Of a stretch of 64,000 nt of DNA, positions 34,540-44,480 are shown piece after piece. Positions within the stretch are counted from its first letter, which is position 1. Every line of letters starts with the position of its first letter. A model generated the notes under the pieces. The model was not told where the DNA came from and did no database searches. It saw nothing but the letters and a program-made list of their open reading frames with translations. Position numbers and translations under genes: made by a program. The DNA is from Gracilaria gracilis (Eukaryota > Rhodophyta > Florideophyceae > Gracilariales > Gracilariaceae): NCBI GenBank assembly GCA_030374805.1, contig JARGSG010000052.1:124001-188000 (forward strand), written 5' to 3'.

Positions 34540-35370
34540 CTAGAGAATGTGATGTCCAAAAACTTTGACATAGTTGGTGTGGGAAAGGTCAGAGTCCTGC
34601 CTTCCGGCTAGTGTTTCGTCTGCAGAGGTGAGATAGAAGTATGCATTTCCAAATTTATACTCCGAGAAAGAGGCTGGAAAGCAAGTCAGAGTGCTGCCGT
34701 ATTTCAGAAGTGATTCCAATGTAGAAGGGATATTGAAGGAGAGACCTGTGTTGAAGATGACTATCCCTAGAGGCTCCTTCATAATAATTGAGACAATAGT
34801 TTTGTACTTGGTAGCCATTTCATGCATGGTAACGAATCCACATGAAGAACCGACGAGATTGAAGGAAGAGATCCAAATGAGCTTTTGGTAGTAAGACTTG
34901 GAAAAGGTGTTCTCGTCGATGATACTGCAAGTAAGACCTGCGGTCCAGAGGCGTTCAGCTATTGCCAGAGCCCATATTCCGCTGGCTGTTGTCAGACCAT
35001 TGGGAGAGAGAGGCGTGACACCATCTTGTGTGGAGGCTCCGACAGTGGGAACGGCGATGTAAAGAACGGCTCGTGTGCAGTGCTCAATCCCGTGTTGGGA
35101 AAGGATTGGAAGAATGTGACAATTCTGGATGAATACCAAGTCTTCTGCTCGTGGTGCTGGACAAGATAGAATTACTTTTTCGAGAAGTTCGTTCCTACCA
35201 CAGAAAAAGATTGGACCTTGGGGAAGGCAATCTGCGGAAATGAAGTCTTCGATGGAGAGAAAGGGGTCTCGAGGGGAACCATTGTTGTAAATCATGGTGC
35301 CAATACGGTCTCTACCTAGGAAAAAAGCTGGGGTGATTGTAGAACGGAGGGAAGATGAATTGGAGCTCAT
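34540..35370 (-). CDS. Ketopantoate-reductase-like protein, intact
   Basis: A clean 276-codon frame, ATG 35370 to stop 34540. It resembles the ketopantoate-reductase-like proteins of plants and algae. There is an N-terminal Rossmann start (AFFLGRDRIGTMI, residues 15-27, with an altered glycine loop), PIFFCGRNELLEKV (53-66), DLVFIQNCHILP (77-88), SPNGLTTASGIWALAIAERL (122-141) and KLIWISSFNLVG (163-174), which holds the catalytic-type Lys and following Asn. Classical members reduce ketopantoate with NADPH; this branch is usually uncharacterised. The tail from 200 on is divergent. It lies between the dioxygenase gene and the terminal coiled-coil gene, inside the proposed transposon, and is its only unbroken gene. 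It could be captured cargo under selection or a host gene later surrounded by transposon sequence. Confidence 0.7.
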   Translation of the reverse strand: MSSNSSSLRSTITPAFFLGRDRIGTMIYNNGSPRDPFLSIEDFISADCLPQGPIFFCGRNELLEKVILSCPAPRAEDLVFIQNCHILPILSQHGIEHCTRAVLYIAVPTVGASTQDGVTPLSPNGLTTASGIWALAIAERLWTAGLTCSIIDENTFSKSYYQKLIWISSFNLVGSSCGFVTMHEMATKYKTIVSIIMKEPLGIVIFNTGLSFNIPSTLESLLKYGSTLTCFPASFSEYKFGNAYFYLTSADETLAGRQDSDLSHTNYVKVFGHHIL

Positions 35371-35806
35371 TGCGATGAGTTTGTTTGCTGGAAGGTATGG
35401 ACTGTTGGAAGGTGTCGGGTGCTGGTCGCTGAGGAAGGAAAGTGGTCTACATTCTAAGGAGTGGGGAAAGCTTTAAGTAAACGACAAGCTTTAAGTACAC
35501 GACTGGGCTCTGGTTTTGGTCATGCAAAAAAGTGTTCCAGGGGATAAGTGAATTTATATGATTCGCTTATGGAAAAAAATGGGCAGCAGAGCTGTAGAAA
35601 AGGTATGGTCGAAGAGTGTGTTTATGAGAAGGTATGCAGTGAAATAAAGCATAGAAAGTAAGAGTTTATGGTACCGTTGGTACTTGAGAGGTGGTGCATC
35701 AGGGGTTTCATTGGGATATGGTACGAGCAGAGGTTGGGAAAATTTGGAGATTTCTAGGAAACAAATGGATATTGTGTGGAATGGTGGGAAATAGGAGTGG
35801 ATGTGA

Positions 35807-36737
35807 ATGGGGTACAAAGGGTTGTGCAGCGCAAGTGGTTGTGTTGCCAACGTGCCAGGGGGGTGCAAAGCGGGGGAGAGTGCTGCAACTGTTGGGTTCA
35901 TCTCGCTTGTTCTTATCTATCTTCGTTATCGTGAACCGCTGTTTATTTCTGAGACGTCAAATGAATACTGCGAGGACGAGGAGCTAGTGGCTCTGCTTCA
36001 CCGGACGGAGGTACCAGAGACGCCAGCGGGAAGGAAAAGAAAGGGTGGGGACAATGTTTGCATGGGGGAGAAGGAGGGAAGTGGGGATGGAGAGGGAGGT
36101 GGGGGTGATGAGAGTAGAGGGGATGGGGGACCGGAGAGGAGTTCTACGGCGGAGATGGGGGAGCGGTTGATGAGGCTTGGAGGGAATGTGAAGGACCATT
36201 TGGAAGACTGGCTTTCTGATGTGGTTGGTGAGATGGGAGTGGTGGTGCTGAGTGTGTCGGAGATTGGGGTGCCAATGGATTTGAGTTCGACGATTCGGAA
36301 AGGGATGAAGTTGGCTGGAATGGGGACGGGAAGGCATGTGAGTGGGATGATGTAGTGCTTTGGGAAGGAGCTGCTGACGCTGAGAAGGGAGAATATGATG
36401 CTGAAGGGACGTGTGGAGGTGTTGGAGGCGCAAGTGTAACAGGTGGAAAAGGCGTGCCAATTTTTGTTGGAGGTGAAGTAGCTGGTGAGGGAAGGGGGCG
36501 TTGGGAGGGAGGCGGGAAGAGAGAAAGGGTCACCTGTGACGCCTGCCTCTCGTGGTAAACGTGGGAGTGTGAGGGAGAAGAGCAGAGAAGGGGATGGAGG
36601 GGAGGTTGGGGGAGGTCGGCTGAGGAAGAGGCGAAAGGGTGGCGTGATGGGGGACGAGGACGGGGAAATGTGTGTGGCACGGCAGCTACCGATTGGAGCG
36701 CCACTAGTTGGGTTTGGTAGTGCGGTGGTGGCTGTTT
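35807..36737 (+). pseudogene. Zinc-knuckle/coiled-coil protein at the right end
   Basis: From ATG 35807 the product starts with a small Cys-rich motif (CSASGCVANVPGGC) and a hydrophobic strand, then YCEDEELVALLHRTE, an acidic/Gly-rich stretch, and helices GERLMRLGGNVKDHLEDWL. A TAG at 36353-36355 is followed in frame by KELLTLRRENMMLKGRVEVL, a coiled coil, with two further stops (36437 and 36479). The frame then carries a basic R/K-rich region. I recognise no family. Purine-rich coding and stop pattern match the other genes of the large element. It may be the partner of the 22,983-25,180 protein. Confidence 0.4.
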
Positions 36738-36939
36738 GAACGGCGGAGCGCATACTGGGGGAGCAGGAGGAGAAGAGGCTGGGGGGAGGGGGGGTTGAAA
36801 GCCGGTTTGGGGCTAGAAGGGTGTACGAGAATGGAGAGAGCGTTTCGTTGGAGTTCTTCAACTAGACATTTATGGAAACTGAGACTCAGGATCCGAATGC
36901 ACGATTGGAATGAGGGAACGCTAATGGGGGGCTCTTAAT

Positions 36940-37175
36940 TTTTTACAGTGTTTTTGACGGTTGGGGAATGTAAAGTTACGAGCGGTGGTAGAAGAACTGC
37001 AAACTAGCCTTCAACTCCAGTTGGTGAAGTTTGAACTGCAATGAACGGAAACGTAATTTCCAAAAAAAAAATTTGCATGTCCAACTAGCGCAAACTGCAA
37101 AAAGGCTAGTTTTTTTGGACTTCAATTTTCACAACTATCGATCTAGCATACTAAACTAGCATTTCGAGAACACCG
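36940..37175 (-). repeat. Right terminal inverted repeat of the large element
   Basis: Read on the minus strand it begins CGGTGTTCTCGAAATGCTAG and carries CTAGTTT-type motifs at about 37,150, 37,104, 37,083 and 37,002, and a TTTCCGTTCAT segment like that at 19,264. The inverted match to the left end is strong only for the first 24 bases and patchy further in. Confidence 0.6.
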
Positions 37176-37500
37176 CCGAGAGTAGAGAATGTGGAAAACC
37201 CTAAACTGTTGCAATTTTCACGTCCCCAAAATTTCTGACATCATTCTTGAACTTTCGTGCTGCACGAATACGTTGGGGTCATAGACTATCCTTAGCACTA
37301 GAAAACATAAGGAAATGTACATTTAGGTATAAAGAGGTATAAAATTTCAAAACGGGAGCTTACGTAATGGAAAGGGGAGCCGGTTGAGTAAGTGTTTTAA
37401 CTGCACAACATCTGATTATTTTCAAATGCTTCCTGGGTAAACGCAGAAGGCTTAGCTTCAAGGTCGTTTAACGTTGAAGTGGGCATGAGTTACGTGAACT
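37176..37500. other. Intergenic; nothing identified
   Basis: Right flank of the large element. GAGAGT at 37,178-37,183 repeats the hexamer at the left junction. No gene seen. Confidence 0.4.
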
Positions 37501-37995
37501 GACGCGCTGATGCTAGATTTTCATAGATTTATACTTCCTCTTTTACTATTCAATGTTGCTTATTGCTCTTCGAAATTCAAATTTTATGCGTTTATTGGAC
37601 TCTTCTTGGTTTTTTTGCTCCGATTTGATACCCATTGGACCTTCGAAAATCATGTTTGAAATCTCGTGGAAGTTACGTGTTTCAAAGAAGTTATCTCTGT
37701 AGTTAATGGTGTCATTGATGAAGTCACATAGGCACTGTCAGAATATTCGGAGAAGCTGTATGGGTTACACCGTTCTACACGTCTGAACCTTCTAGAAGTT
37801 TCTGGAAGCTTCCGTTCCCCGTCAGCTTTAACAATAGTTTCTACGCTAAACACATTGTTCGCATATAACCCAATGGGACTGATCATTTGAAGTAACATCA
37901 CTAATAGGCTTGATTTCGAAGGAATGATTCTCTATATAAACTATGGTCGACTCGCCGACTTCTTCCCGGCTGTTCACCATCGTTACTATCCTCAA
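37501..37995 (+). repeat. Direct repeat, copy 1 (LTR-like)
   Basis: Starts GACGCGCTGATGC and contains TGATACCCATT, a TCTAGAAGTTTCTGGAAGCTTCC segment, GTTTCTACGCT, and a TATATAAAC followed by a CAACCATCG end. The same series of blocks, in the same order and spacing, recurs at 38,621-39,130 at roughly 60-70 percent similarity by eye. The TATA-like element and a GTAAGTA donor-like site after it suggest a promoter-bearing repeat, such as an old LTR or a tandemly duplicated gene upstream region. Confidence 0.55.
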
Positions 37996-38232
37996 CCATC
38001 GCCCAAGTGTTCTAACAGATGAAAATGTTCTAGAACGTCATACTATTCTATTTCAAATGAACGATCGCAGTCACAGGAACTAATTCGTAGGTACGTTTGA
38101 AGTAAGTACCATGTTCTACAGCGTATTCTGTTTAACTCAATAACATCATTACAACCTTCTTACTATACTAGCTTGTAGATAAGTGTGTGGCGGCTCAAAT
38201 GCAAACAAGATTCGTTGCGATGTGCAGAAACT

Positions 38233-38622
38233 ATGGTAAATAAAAAACTCACGAACTTATCACTAGGTTTGTGTTTGGTTTTCACCAATTTCTATTGCCT
38301 CTTTTCCTATTTGAGGCTTTTTATGTTGTTAGAAAATATTATTGATAGCATCTCAAGGGACCCGCAAAAGTGGATTAATTTGAGCCAATCGTGGCTTTTA
38401 AAGTGCAAAAGATGCTGGCCGCAGTTTGAAAGGGACGCAGCCGATCTAAATCTTTTTCCTATCGAAAAATCGCAACGTTTAGTGTTCGACCTTTCTGAAT
38501 TCAAAGGATGTGTAGACCGTCGGCATGTTTTGCACTTCAAATTTCTACCAACCACCCTGGAGGGAACAGTACCGATCTCTTATATCATGCTGAAAGAGCT
38601 CAGCTTTGCTGATTCCCGTTGA
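38233..38622 (+). CDS. Hypothetical 129-aa membrane-anchored protein
   Basis: ATG 38233 opens a 129-codon frame lying between the two direct repeats; its stop is directly followed by the GACGCGC that starts the second repeat. Residues about 8-32 (LSLGLCLVFTNFYCLFSYLR) form a probable signal anchor, and the rest is soluble with Cys and Trp (LLKCKRCWPQFERDAADLN). It looks like the stem of a type II Golgi enzyme, but no catalytic domain is present and I recognise no family. It may be the first exon of a gene cut by the repeat. Confidence 0.35.
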   Translation: MVNKKLTNLSLGLCLVFTNFYCLFSYLRLFMLLENIIDSISRDPQKWINLSQSWLLKCKRCWPQFERDAADLNLFPIEKSQRLVFDLSEFKGCVDRRHVLHFKFLPTTLEGTVPISYIMLKELSFADSR

Positions 38623-39130
38623 CGCGCTTGGTGAGTGGTCACCATTCTCTTTCTTTCCAAACGTTAGAAGAATCTCCTGTTCGGTAACAGACTCACTGCT
38701 AACAATAAACGCGGTTATTGATCTCATCATGGCCTTACGGTCCGATGTGATACCCATTAGAGCCTCAAAACCCAAGTTAGACACCCTATGATATTGGAGG
38801 GCGTAACTGAAACCATCTCTGCTTTCATTACTCTCAGTATTGGCATTGTCGCCGTCACAATGAGAATTTCAACCTATTAGGAGAAGCATTAGTGGTAGCA
38901 ACCTTGTACACGTCTGACCCATCTAGAAGTCTCGGGAAGCTTCCTTCACACCTCAGCTTCGGCACTAGTTTCTACGCTTGACACGGTATTTCCTTATGGC
39001 TCAATCTGATTGGTGCCTTAGAAGACCATTACCAATAGCCTTGTTTTGGAAGGTTTGATTCTCCATATAAACTCCGGTCGATCGGACAACTTCTCCTCGA
39101 CTGGTCACCGTTGTTCACGCTCCCAACCAT
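38621..39130 (+). repeat. Direct repeat, copy 2 (LTR-like)
   Basis: Second copy of the repeat at 37,501-37,995: GACGCGCTTGG start, TGATACCCATTAGAGCC, CCATCTAGAAGTCTCGGGAAGC, GTTTCTACGCTTGACAC, CATATAAACTCCGGTCG, then CAACCATCG. After it the two loci share only a GTAAGTA-like site. Confidence 0.55.
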
Positions 39131-39913
39131 CGACCATTGTTCTAAAATTGGCAGCATCACAAGTAAGTATTGGGCTAACTTCAAACTACGTGACCATCCC
39201 GCTTTATGGGATTTTGCTAAAAAAAATTCCCTGGTTTATGATGAGCCATAGACATCCAGCTCATTACGGACTGTTAATTTCTGACCATTCCTAGGGTATT
39301 TTCAGTGAACCCAATACCCCGTTCCCAAGGAACGCCATCATCGCCATCGTTCTGTACGAACACGGGTCTTCCCTCCGATCCATCCAATTGTCTTCACCAC
39401 CGCCGTCACCTCCATTCCGAGTCAAAACCCGCTAAACCCCGCCTGGCTAACCATTTGGCTATCTTGAAATTATGCTCTCCAACGTTCTACACATTTTCAC
39501 CCGCTTTAGTCACCCACCCGTCAGAAACACGCCGCTGTTGGCAATCGCTTAGAGACAAAAATCCGATCCCTTTCTGAGATAAAGAGGCCACCGAAGTTGA
39601 TTGGCATTGTGTACTACTCACCATCGATGCGACATACACAGCTTACGCGTAGTGACCGATCGCATCAACATCCAGCGTATACATAATCTCAAACGCCACT
39701 ATAGAATTCTTCCATGTCACGATCGTGATCCCCGTTTCAATACCTCTCTGTAACACCGCGAAATTTTGTCAGGTAGCCCACACCGCAACAAGGTCTCGAA
39801 TAAGCGTTATACACCCTGTTGCACTTAGAGGATGCCTGTGGTAGACATGGGCATCAGTCAGCTGTAAGTAACAAGACTGACGTCAACAAATGTATTTGTA
39901 AATAAAATATAAG
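39131..39913. other. Intergenic; nothing identified
   Basis: A short frame at 39,305-39,577 is Ser/Pro/His-rich and unsupported. No repeats or RNA genes seen. Confidence 0.35.
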
Positions 39914-40322
39914 CCCAGTGAAAATCCGTGACACAGGTTAAATATGGACATGATATCTATGGGTAACGTAGGAATAGTACGAAAAGGTATTCCTACTGCT
40001 ATGGAAGATGTATGGGAATTATTCAAGCCCACGAATTTCTGATATATTTAAAATGTCAAACTGATATATTTGTGATACATCTTTAGTATTTTTTTATACT
40101 TCTATGATATAAGGATGATATATTTTGAAGTTTTTCATATAAAAGCTTGCTCCAAAACATGCCTGAAATGCATCGGATCCATATAGAGAACTTTAATGAA
40201 ACTCGTGCAAATATGGTATCCAAATAAAGAATATACTGAAACCATATCTGCATCGTATCCCATCTCCACACTGCTTGAAATATATCCAACTCATATAAGA
40301 GGTGTATTTCATATTTCTACCA
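39914..40322 (+). mobile_element. MITE, copy A
   Basis: An AT-rich non-coding element of about 410 bases. It starts CCCAGTGAAAATCCGT and contains ATGATATATTTTGAAG and AATATATCCAACTCATAT in the same order as copy C at 62,311. The right end is degraded (TTTCTACC instead of TTTCTACTGGG). It abuts copy B, which lies in the opposite orientation. Confidence 0.65.
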
Positions 40323-40326
40323 TAAG

Positions 40327-40742
40327 CCCAGTAGATATCTGAGATACATATGTGATATGAGTTGGATATAGTTGAAACAGAATTTGTAAGGTTATGATAC
40401 AATTCATATACGTACTTAGTATATTGTTGATTTAGATATCATATTTGGGTGAGTATCATGAAAGGTATTGATATAGATCTGATGTATTTAGGGTATACTT
40501 TTGCGAGGGATTTGATGTTGCGAATTTCAGAATATATCGCACTTATATCGCAAATGTGGGGAATATTACCAAAGATATAACACATGTATATCAGGTACAC
40601 GTTTGGAATATATCAAAAGTTATCGGAACTGTATCCTTTCTACATATCTTACATATATGTACGACAAAATTTTCATAATAATCGTACGTCCTACAGAGAT
40701 ATCATATCAATATCCAACCTATATTACGGATTGCCACTGGAT
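40327..40742 (-). mobile_element. MITE, copy B (inverted)
   Basis: Begins CCCAGTAGATATCTGAGATAC and ends with GGATTGCCACTGG, the reverse complement of the CCAGTG..ATCC start of copies A and C, so it is the same element reversed. Both junctions are preceded by ATAAG on the left side of A and of B, a possible target motif. Confidence 0.65.
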
Positions 40743-41124
40743 TAAGGCCAAGACGCTAAGTTGACAATGGGTTCCAAGAATGGTCGTTCTGCCTTTAAAG
40801 CAACCATATGTAGCTGTGTTCTAGGTTTCGCTACGTTATAATATCCTTTACAGTTTTAAGGAAGAAGTAGCCATAAAAATATTAACATCTTCCCAAAAGC
40901 TTGACGCATCGTAATTGATCTAAAGAAACATTAAGTTGGCCACTCCATTTTGCGTAAGAAATCTCAAAGCAAAGGGAATCGAATTGAAGATCTGTTGTCT
41001 GCACACCACCCTGCCAAAGCTCTAAGCCACCCGCGTGGCAACTGATTGTCTGCAATAAAAAATCGTAGGTTTTCGAAGTGCGTGACCACTAGAGCTGAAA
41101 TTTTGAGCTAGTTTCGAAGGACCC

Positions 41125-41741
41125 GTGTTTCACCCAGTGGCTACCATGACGAACCCGCAAGGTAATCCAAGTAACCCTGGAAAGGATAGCGCTACTCGGA
41201 TGTTGGGTTCGCGCGTTAGAAAAAACCGGGACCCAAGTAGAAGTAGAAGTATTGTAACAAGAATCTTAGACCAAGGTTTTGGCAGTGGAAAATTCATTGA
41301 ATTTTGTCGCTAACAAAGAAGGGTCGTCTTGCAAGCAGGATATAGAGATCGGTATCAATCATATTCGAAAAATCATGCCCAAGACACCTGACGAGAAAGC
41401 TGTTACATTTGCTCTCAGTTACAACAGTGGGTTCAGCACATGATTGTTGTTTTGCCCAGAAACGAAATAGAGTAGATCTGAATACTTTTGAAGATCTTCT
41501 CGAACATTTGAAGAAAAGGTTTACCATTGTAAGTAAGTAGAAACACGCACGAGATAAACTGGGCAATTGGAAGCAGTATAAATATATTCACCAACACAAT
41601 GCGGAATTCATGAAGATTATCCTCGAGACCTGAAACATCAGCATGCAGATACAGCTGTACAGGTACAATAGAGAACTGAATGCATTTGGCAAGAAACTTG
41701 CATGGCATAATAAGTATAAGTGTATTTTATTGCAGAAATGA
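41125..41741 (+). pseudogene. LTR-retrotransposon gag fragment
   Basis: A probable start is ATG 41146 (MTNPQGNPSNPG..., basic). After a frame change, 41,448-41,741 reads DLNTFEDLLEHLKKRF, then a TAG, then RDKLGNWKQYKYIHQHNAEF and MQIQLYRYNRELNAFGKK. This order (TFxxLxxxLxxxF ... LxxxxQxxxxxxYxxxF ... yxxxLxxf) is the capsid part of gag in Ty3/gypsy-type elements. A second stop (TGA) interrupts the frame near 41,631. No protease or reverse transcriptase follows on this strand, so it is a fragment. Confidence 0.5.
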
Positions 41742-42868
41742 AAGATGGTGAACGCGAGGAAACGGCTTTTCGAAGGGGTGGACAAGAAGGGTTTGGCTGG
41801 AAGATAGCCTGCTCTGAATTATCTCATGAGAAGCGTTGAGGAAGCTAGCTGAGGAATAACAGAAAAAATATCAGACACTAGAAGTTCGTTTCCGTTGCCG
41901 ACAGCCTGGGCACATGGCGGGAGACCAGAGCTCCCAAAAGACATCTCATGGGAACGAATACTTGGATGATTTTCCGTACTCAGGTCGATCCCAGCGAAAC
42001 ACCGTTGTAGCCCACTGAATTCCACAAAAAATCCATTGGAAGCACCAGTCACTAACAAAACCATCCAATCTGCAGAAGACCAAGGGCACCACAGAACCCT
42101 ACCTACAATAGAGGGCATAGACAACTAACGTTTCATTTAGCGTCACCGTTTAAAATTACTTCCGTTAGACTACTTCTTGCTTCAATATAAGTGAATGGAA
42201 GAAAATGGAAGCCCCTATTTTACAACGGATCTAACACACGTAGTGTGTCAAAAGATCTCTGCAAGAATATTAGAATCCCAACTGTAAGCACCAGTTCTAA
42301 AGCCGAAATAAATAGCCGCCCCACTACTGTTCTTCACGATATCAAGGATGAAAGAGTAGATATCAACATTGGAGATTTACATGAGAAATGAAGTTTCGCA
42401 ACATACACATTATATGGATATGAAGTCATATTAGAAAAATGCTGATTGCACAAATACAACCCCTATATTAACCATAGATCCAATGAAATATCTTCCATAC
42501 AAATTTCAATAACCATTTTGATAACGGTAAACATTGAACCACCTCAAAAACTAACATCCGTGAATACTACCAAGGAACCAATTCGATGAGGGTTACCCGT
42601 GTTTTTCGTCACACTGTGACCATCGACAAAATATAACCAAGAAACAATTGAATACGCTCGGTTACTACAAGAAGTAGAAGATTATAAGGGCCTTGTTTGA
42701 GAAAAGTTACCAAACAATTTTTCCCTACACAAAAAGAAAGGTGTTCATATCTAGCTCACTCCAGACGCAACGCGACAGAAGAAAATGGTTCATTTTTTGT
42801 CAGAAAAATAACTTTAAACCTACCTGGATCACCTTATGGGAAAAGGATATATCTACCCAGTGCAACGT
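41742..42868. other. Intergenic; possible gag remnants
   Basis: Frames at 42,191-42,391 and 42,693-42,920 have no recognisable domain. The second runs into the left terminus of the truncated transposon copy. Confidence 0.35.
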
Positions 42869-44470
42869 CAGTGTTATCGGAATGCTACTTTTAGTGTCAA
42901 AAATGACCGAATTAAAATGATCGTAAAACCGGTGTATTTATCCAAATTTGGATTGCTTATTTTCCGAAAACATTTCCACACTTCTGCTTGTGCTACTTTG
43001 TGTGAAAAGAATCATTCCAGGTTATTTCCATCATCGCCAGTTTGCATGGAAAGCAAAATGGCATGTTACTTCCGCTCATGCTAGTTTCAGAACCCATGTG
43101 AGTATGTATGTGGCACATATTTAGAACTCTACGGCGCCAAATAGGCATATAAATCCCCAGATAGGGGTATTTACACATAGATAGCTGCTTATGGAAAACG
43201 ATTAGAAGAGTACAAACCCTTCGAATAGGAACTTTCTATAGAGATACAGCACGTATATTCAACAATTATCATATCAGATATCGGCCGTTTATTCCCTCAC
43301 TATTGAAACGACTTCGAATCATATGCCACCTCCCCCACCACTCCATCCCACCCTCCGTGCGCCATATTACGATCCCCGCGACGTACATCGCCCCTCCCCT
43401 AACACCCCCACACCGCTCCCCACCATGTCTACTTGCTGCTTTGAAGGATGCTACTTCTTCGCTCGCAGGATCCCCGCAATTCAAAGGCACCAAAAGAGAT
43501 GCCCCAACTGTCCTACCGCCAGGAAGCGTTTCCTCTCCCCCGGTGGCAACGTCTCTCACGTCTCCCCACGCACAAAGCGTTACAAGTCCACCCCCGACTC
43601 CCACCACCACCTTTCACCTCCTCTCTCCAATCTCCCTTCCGATAACGTCCCCATCGCCAAGCACGAATTCTACCACCACCATCAGCTCTATCTCTCTGTC
43701 CACATCCAAGACGCCTACCATATCGTGGGCACCCTCGTTCGCTCCCTCTCTCCCTCCCCACCTCCCCCACTGCCCCCTCCTTCCCTCTTCGCAACAACCC
43801 CCACCCTAGGAAAAACTTTTTATAAATGGCGCACTAAGTTTTGCAAAAAGTAACAAATGGGGTAGAAAACTTTTGCTTTTATTGAAGAGATGGCGTATAA
43901 ATTCCATGCTTTACGCCATTTCACCGCCATTTATAGCATGATCTAGAAAAAGATTTACGCCATTTTTGACACTTTTCATAAATGGCGTACAAACAATGAA
44001 TAAGTTTTCAGCACTCGTATTCGAGGTATTAAGTTTTGTTCTATACTTGTACGCCATTTATAGAAAGTGTCAAAAATGGCGAAAATCTTTGTCTAGATCA
44101 TGCTATAAATGGCGTTGAAATGGCGTAAAGCATGGAATTTATACGCCATCTCTTCAGTAAAAACAAAATTTTTGTACGCCATTTGTTACTTTCTGCAAAA
44201 CGTAGTGCGCCATTTATAAAAAATTTTTTTCCTAGGGCCACCTTGAACGAATGGTTCTCTACATCTCTTGCATCTCTTCCACCCTCGGCCGCCACAAGGC
44301 ACACGAACTCATCTCTCTCCTACACGACCCCGGCTTCTCCAATTCATCCTTCCGAAACACCGTCTTCTCCGCCTCCCAATTTCTCAAAATTCAAACAGAC
44401 CTCGTCCAACACTGAGTCAGAAATATCGGTTTCACCCTCACCACCCTCCACGACCCACAGCACGCCATGC
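42869..44470 (+). mobile_element. Truncated second copy of the large transposon's left end
   Basis: From CAGTGTTATCGGAATGCTAC at about 42,869 the sequence matches 19,063-20,230 throughout, including terminal region, zinc-finger start and linker, then stops near CACGACCCACAGCAC (44,470). A 434-bp foldback element (43,804-44,237) is inserted. Excluding it, this is about 1.17 kb of the 18.1-kb element. Downstream sequence is unrelated, so the rest was lost by deletion or was never there. Confidence 0.8.
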
Positions 44471-44480
44471 CTCGGTGCTG
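43424..44480 (+). pseudogene. Transposase N-terminus, copy 2, split by a MITE
   Basis: ATG 43424 opens the same C2HC finger as copy 1 (CFEGCYFFARRIPAIQRH and C). The Pro/Ser-rich linker stays in one frame to the insertion at 43,804, reading VHIQDAYHIVGTLVRSLS. After the insert the frame resumes with ERMVLYISCISSTLGRHKAH and ends with truncation near 44,470. It confirms that the linker of copy 1 at about 19,790 is frameshifted. Confidence 0.7.
43804..44237. mobile_element. 434-bp foldback MITE with ~190-bp arms
   Basis: The ends are CCCTAGGAAAAA and its complement; the two arms of about 190 bases pair over nearly their whole length and enclose about 60 bases. The internal motif ATAAATGGCG(C/T)AC recurs in both arms. 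It carries no gene. CCA stands at both junctions (43,801-43,803 and 44,238-44,240). The uninterrupted sequence at 19,998-20,012 shows the empty site, so the 3-bp duplication is directly supported. Confidence 0.85.

Larger units (their letters stand above)
19063..37175. mobile_element. ~18.1-kb Plavaka/EnSpm-like DNA transposon with enzyme cargo
   Basis: The left end starts CAGTGTTCTCGG; the reverse complement of the right end starts CGGTGTTCTCGA. Over the first 24 bases 21 agree. Further in, both ends carry several CTAGTTT motifs and a similar TTCCGTTCAT segment, as EnSpm/CACTA elements do. The left end and first gene recur as a truncated copy at 42,869-44,470, which fixes the left boundary independently. 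Gene order: transposase (+), coiled-coil protein (-), DNA methyltransferase-SET (-), palindrome/tandem-repeat block, 2OG dioxygenase gene (+), ketopantoate-reductase-like gene (-), zinc-knuckle/coiled-coil gene (+). All but the reductase carry stops and frameshifts. That the two ends belong to one element is inferred from position and orientation; two abutting related elements are possible. Confidence 0.55.

Noticed and set aside
35998-36861. Minus-strand 287-codon frame opposite the right-end gene
   Set aside because: Composition is low-complexity Ser/Pro from the G-rich plus strand, while the plus strand shows coiled-coil and acidic segments that look like real protein.
36947-36970. CAGTGTTTTTGACGG as the right element's inner end (a 230-bp MITE)
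   Set aside because: No matching target duplication and poor similarity after the first ten bases.
19063-37175. Integrated algal giant virus fragment
   Set aside because: DNA methyltransferase, SET and oxygenase genes also occur in giant viruses, but no capsid, polymerase or packaging gene is present and the ends and first gene are those of a DNA transposon.
40960-41045. tRNA-like sequence on the minus strand (TGGCTTAGAGC and AATTCGATTCC resemble A and B boxes)
   Set aside because: The T-stem and acceptor stem do not pair and no sensible anticodon arm forms; at most a relic of a tRNA-derived SINE.
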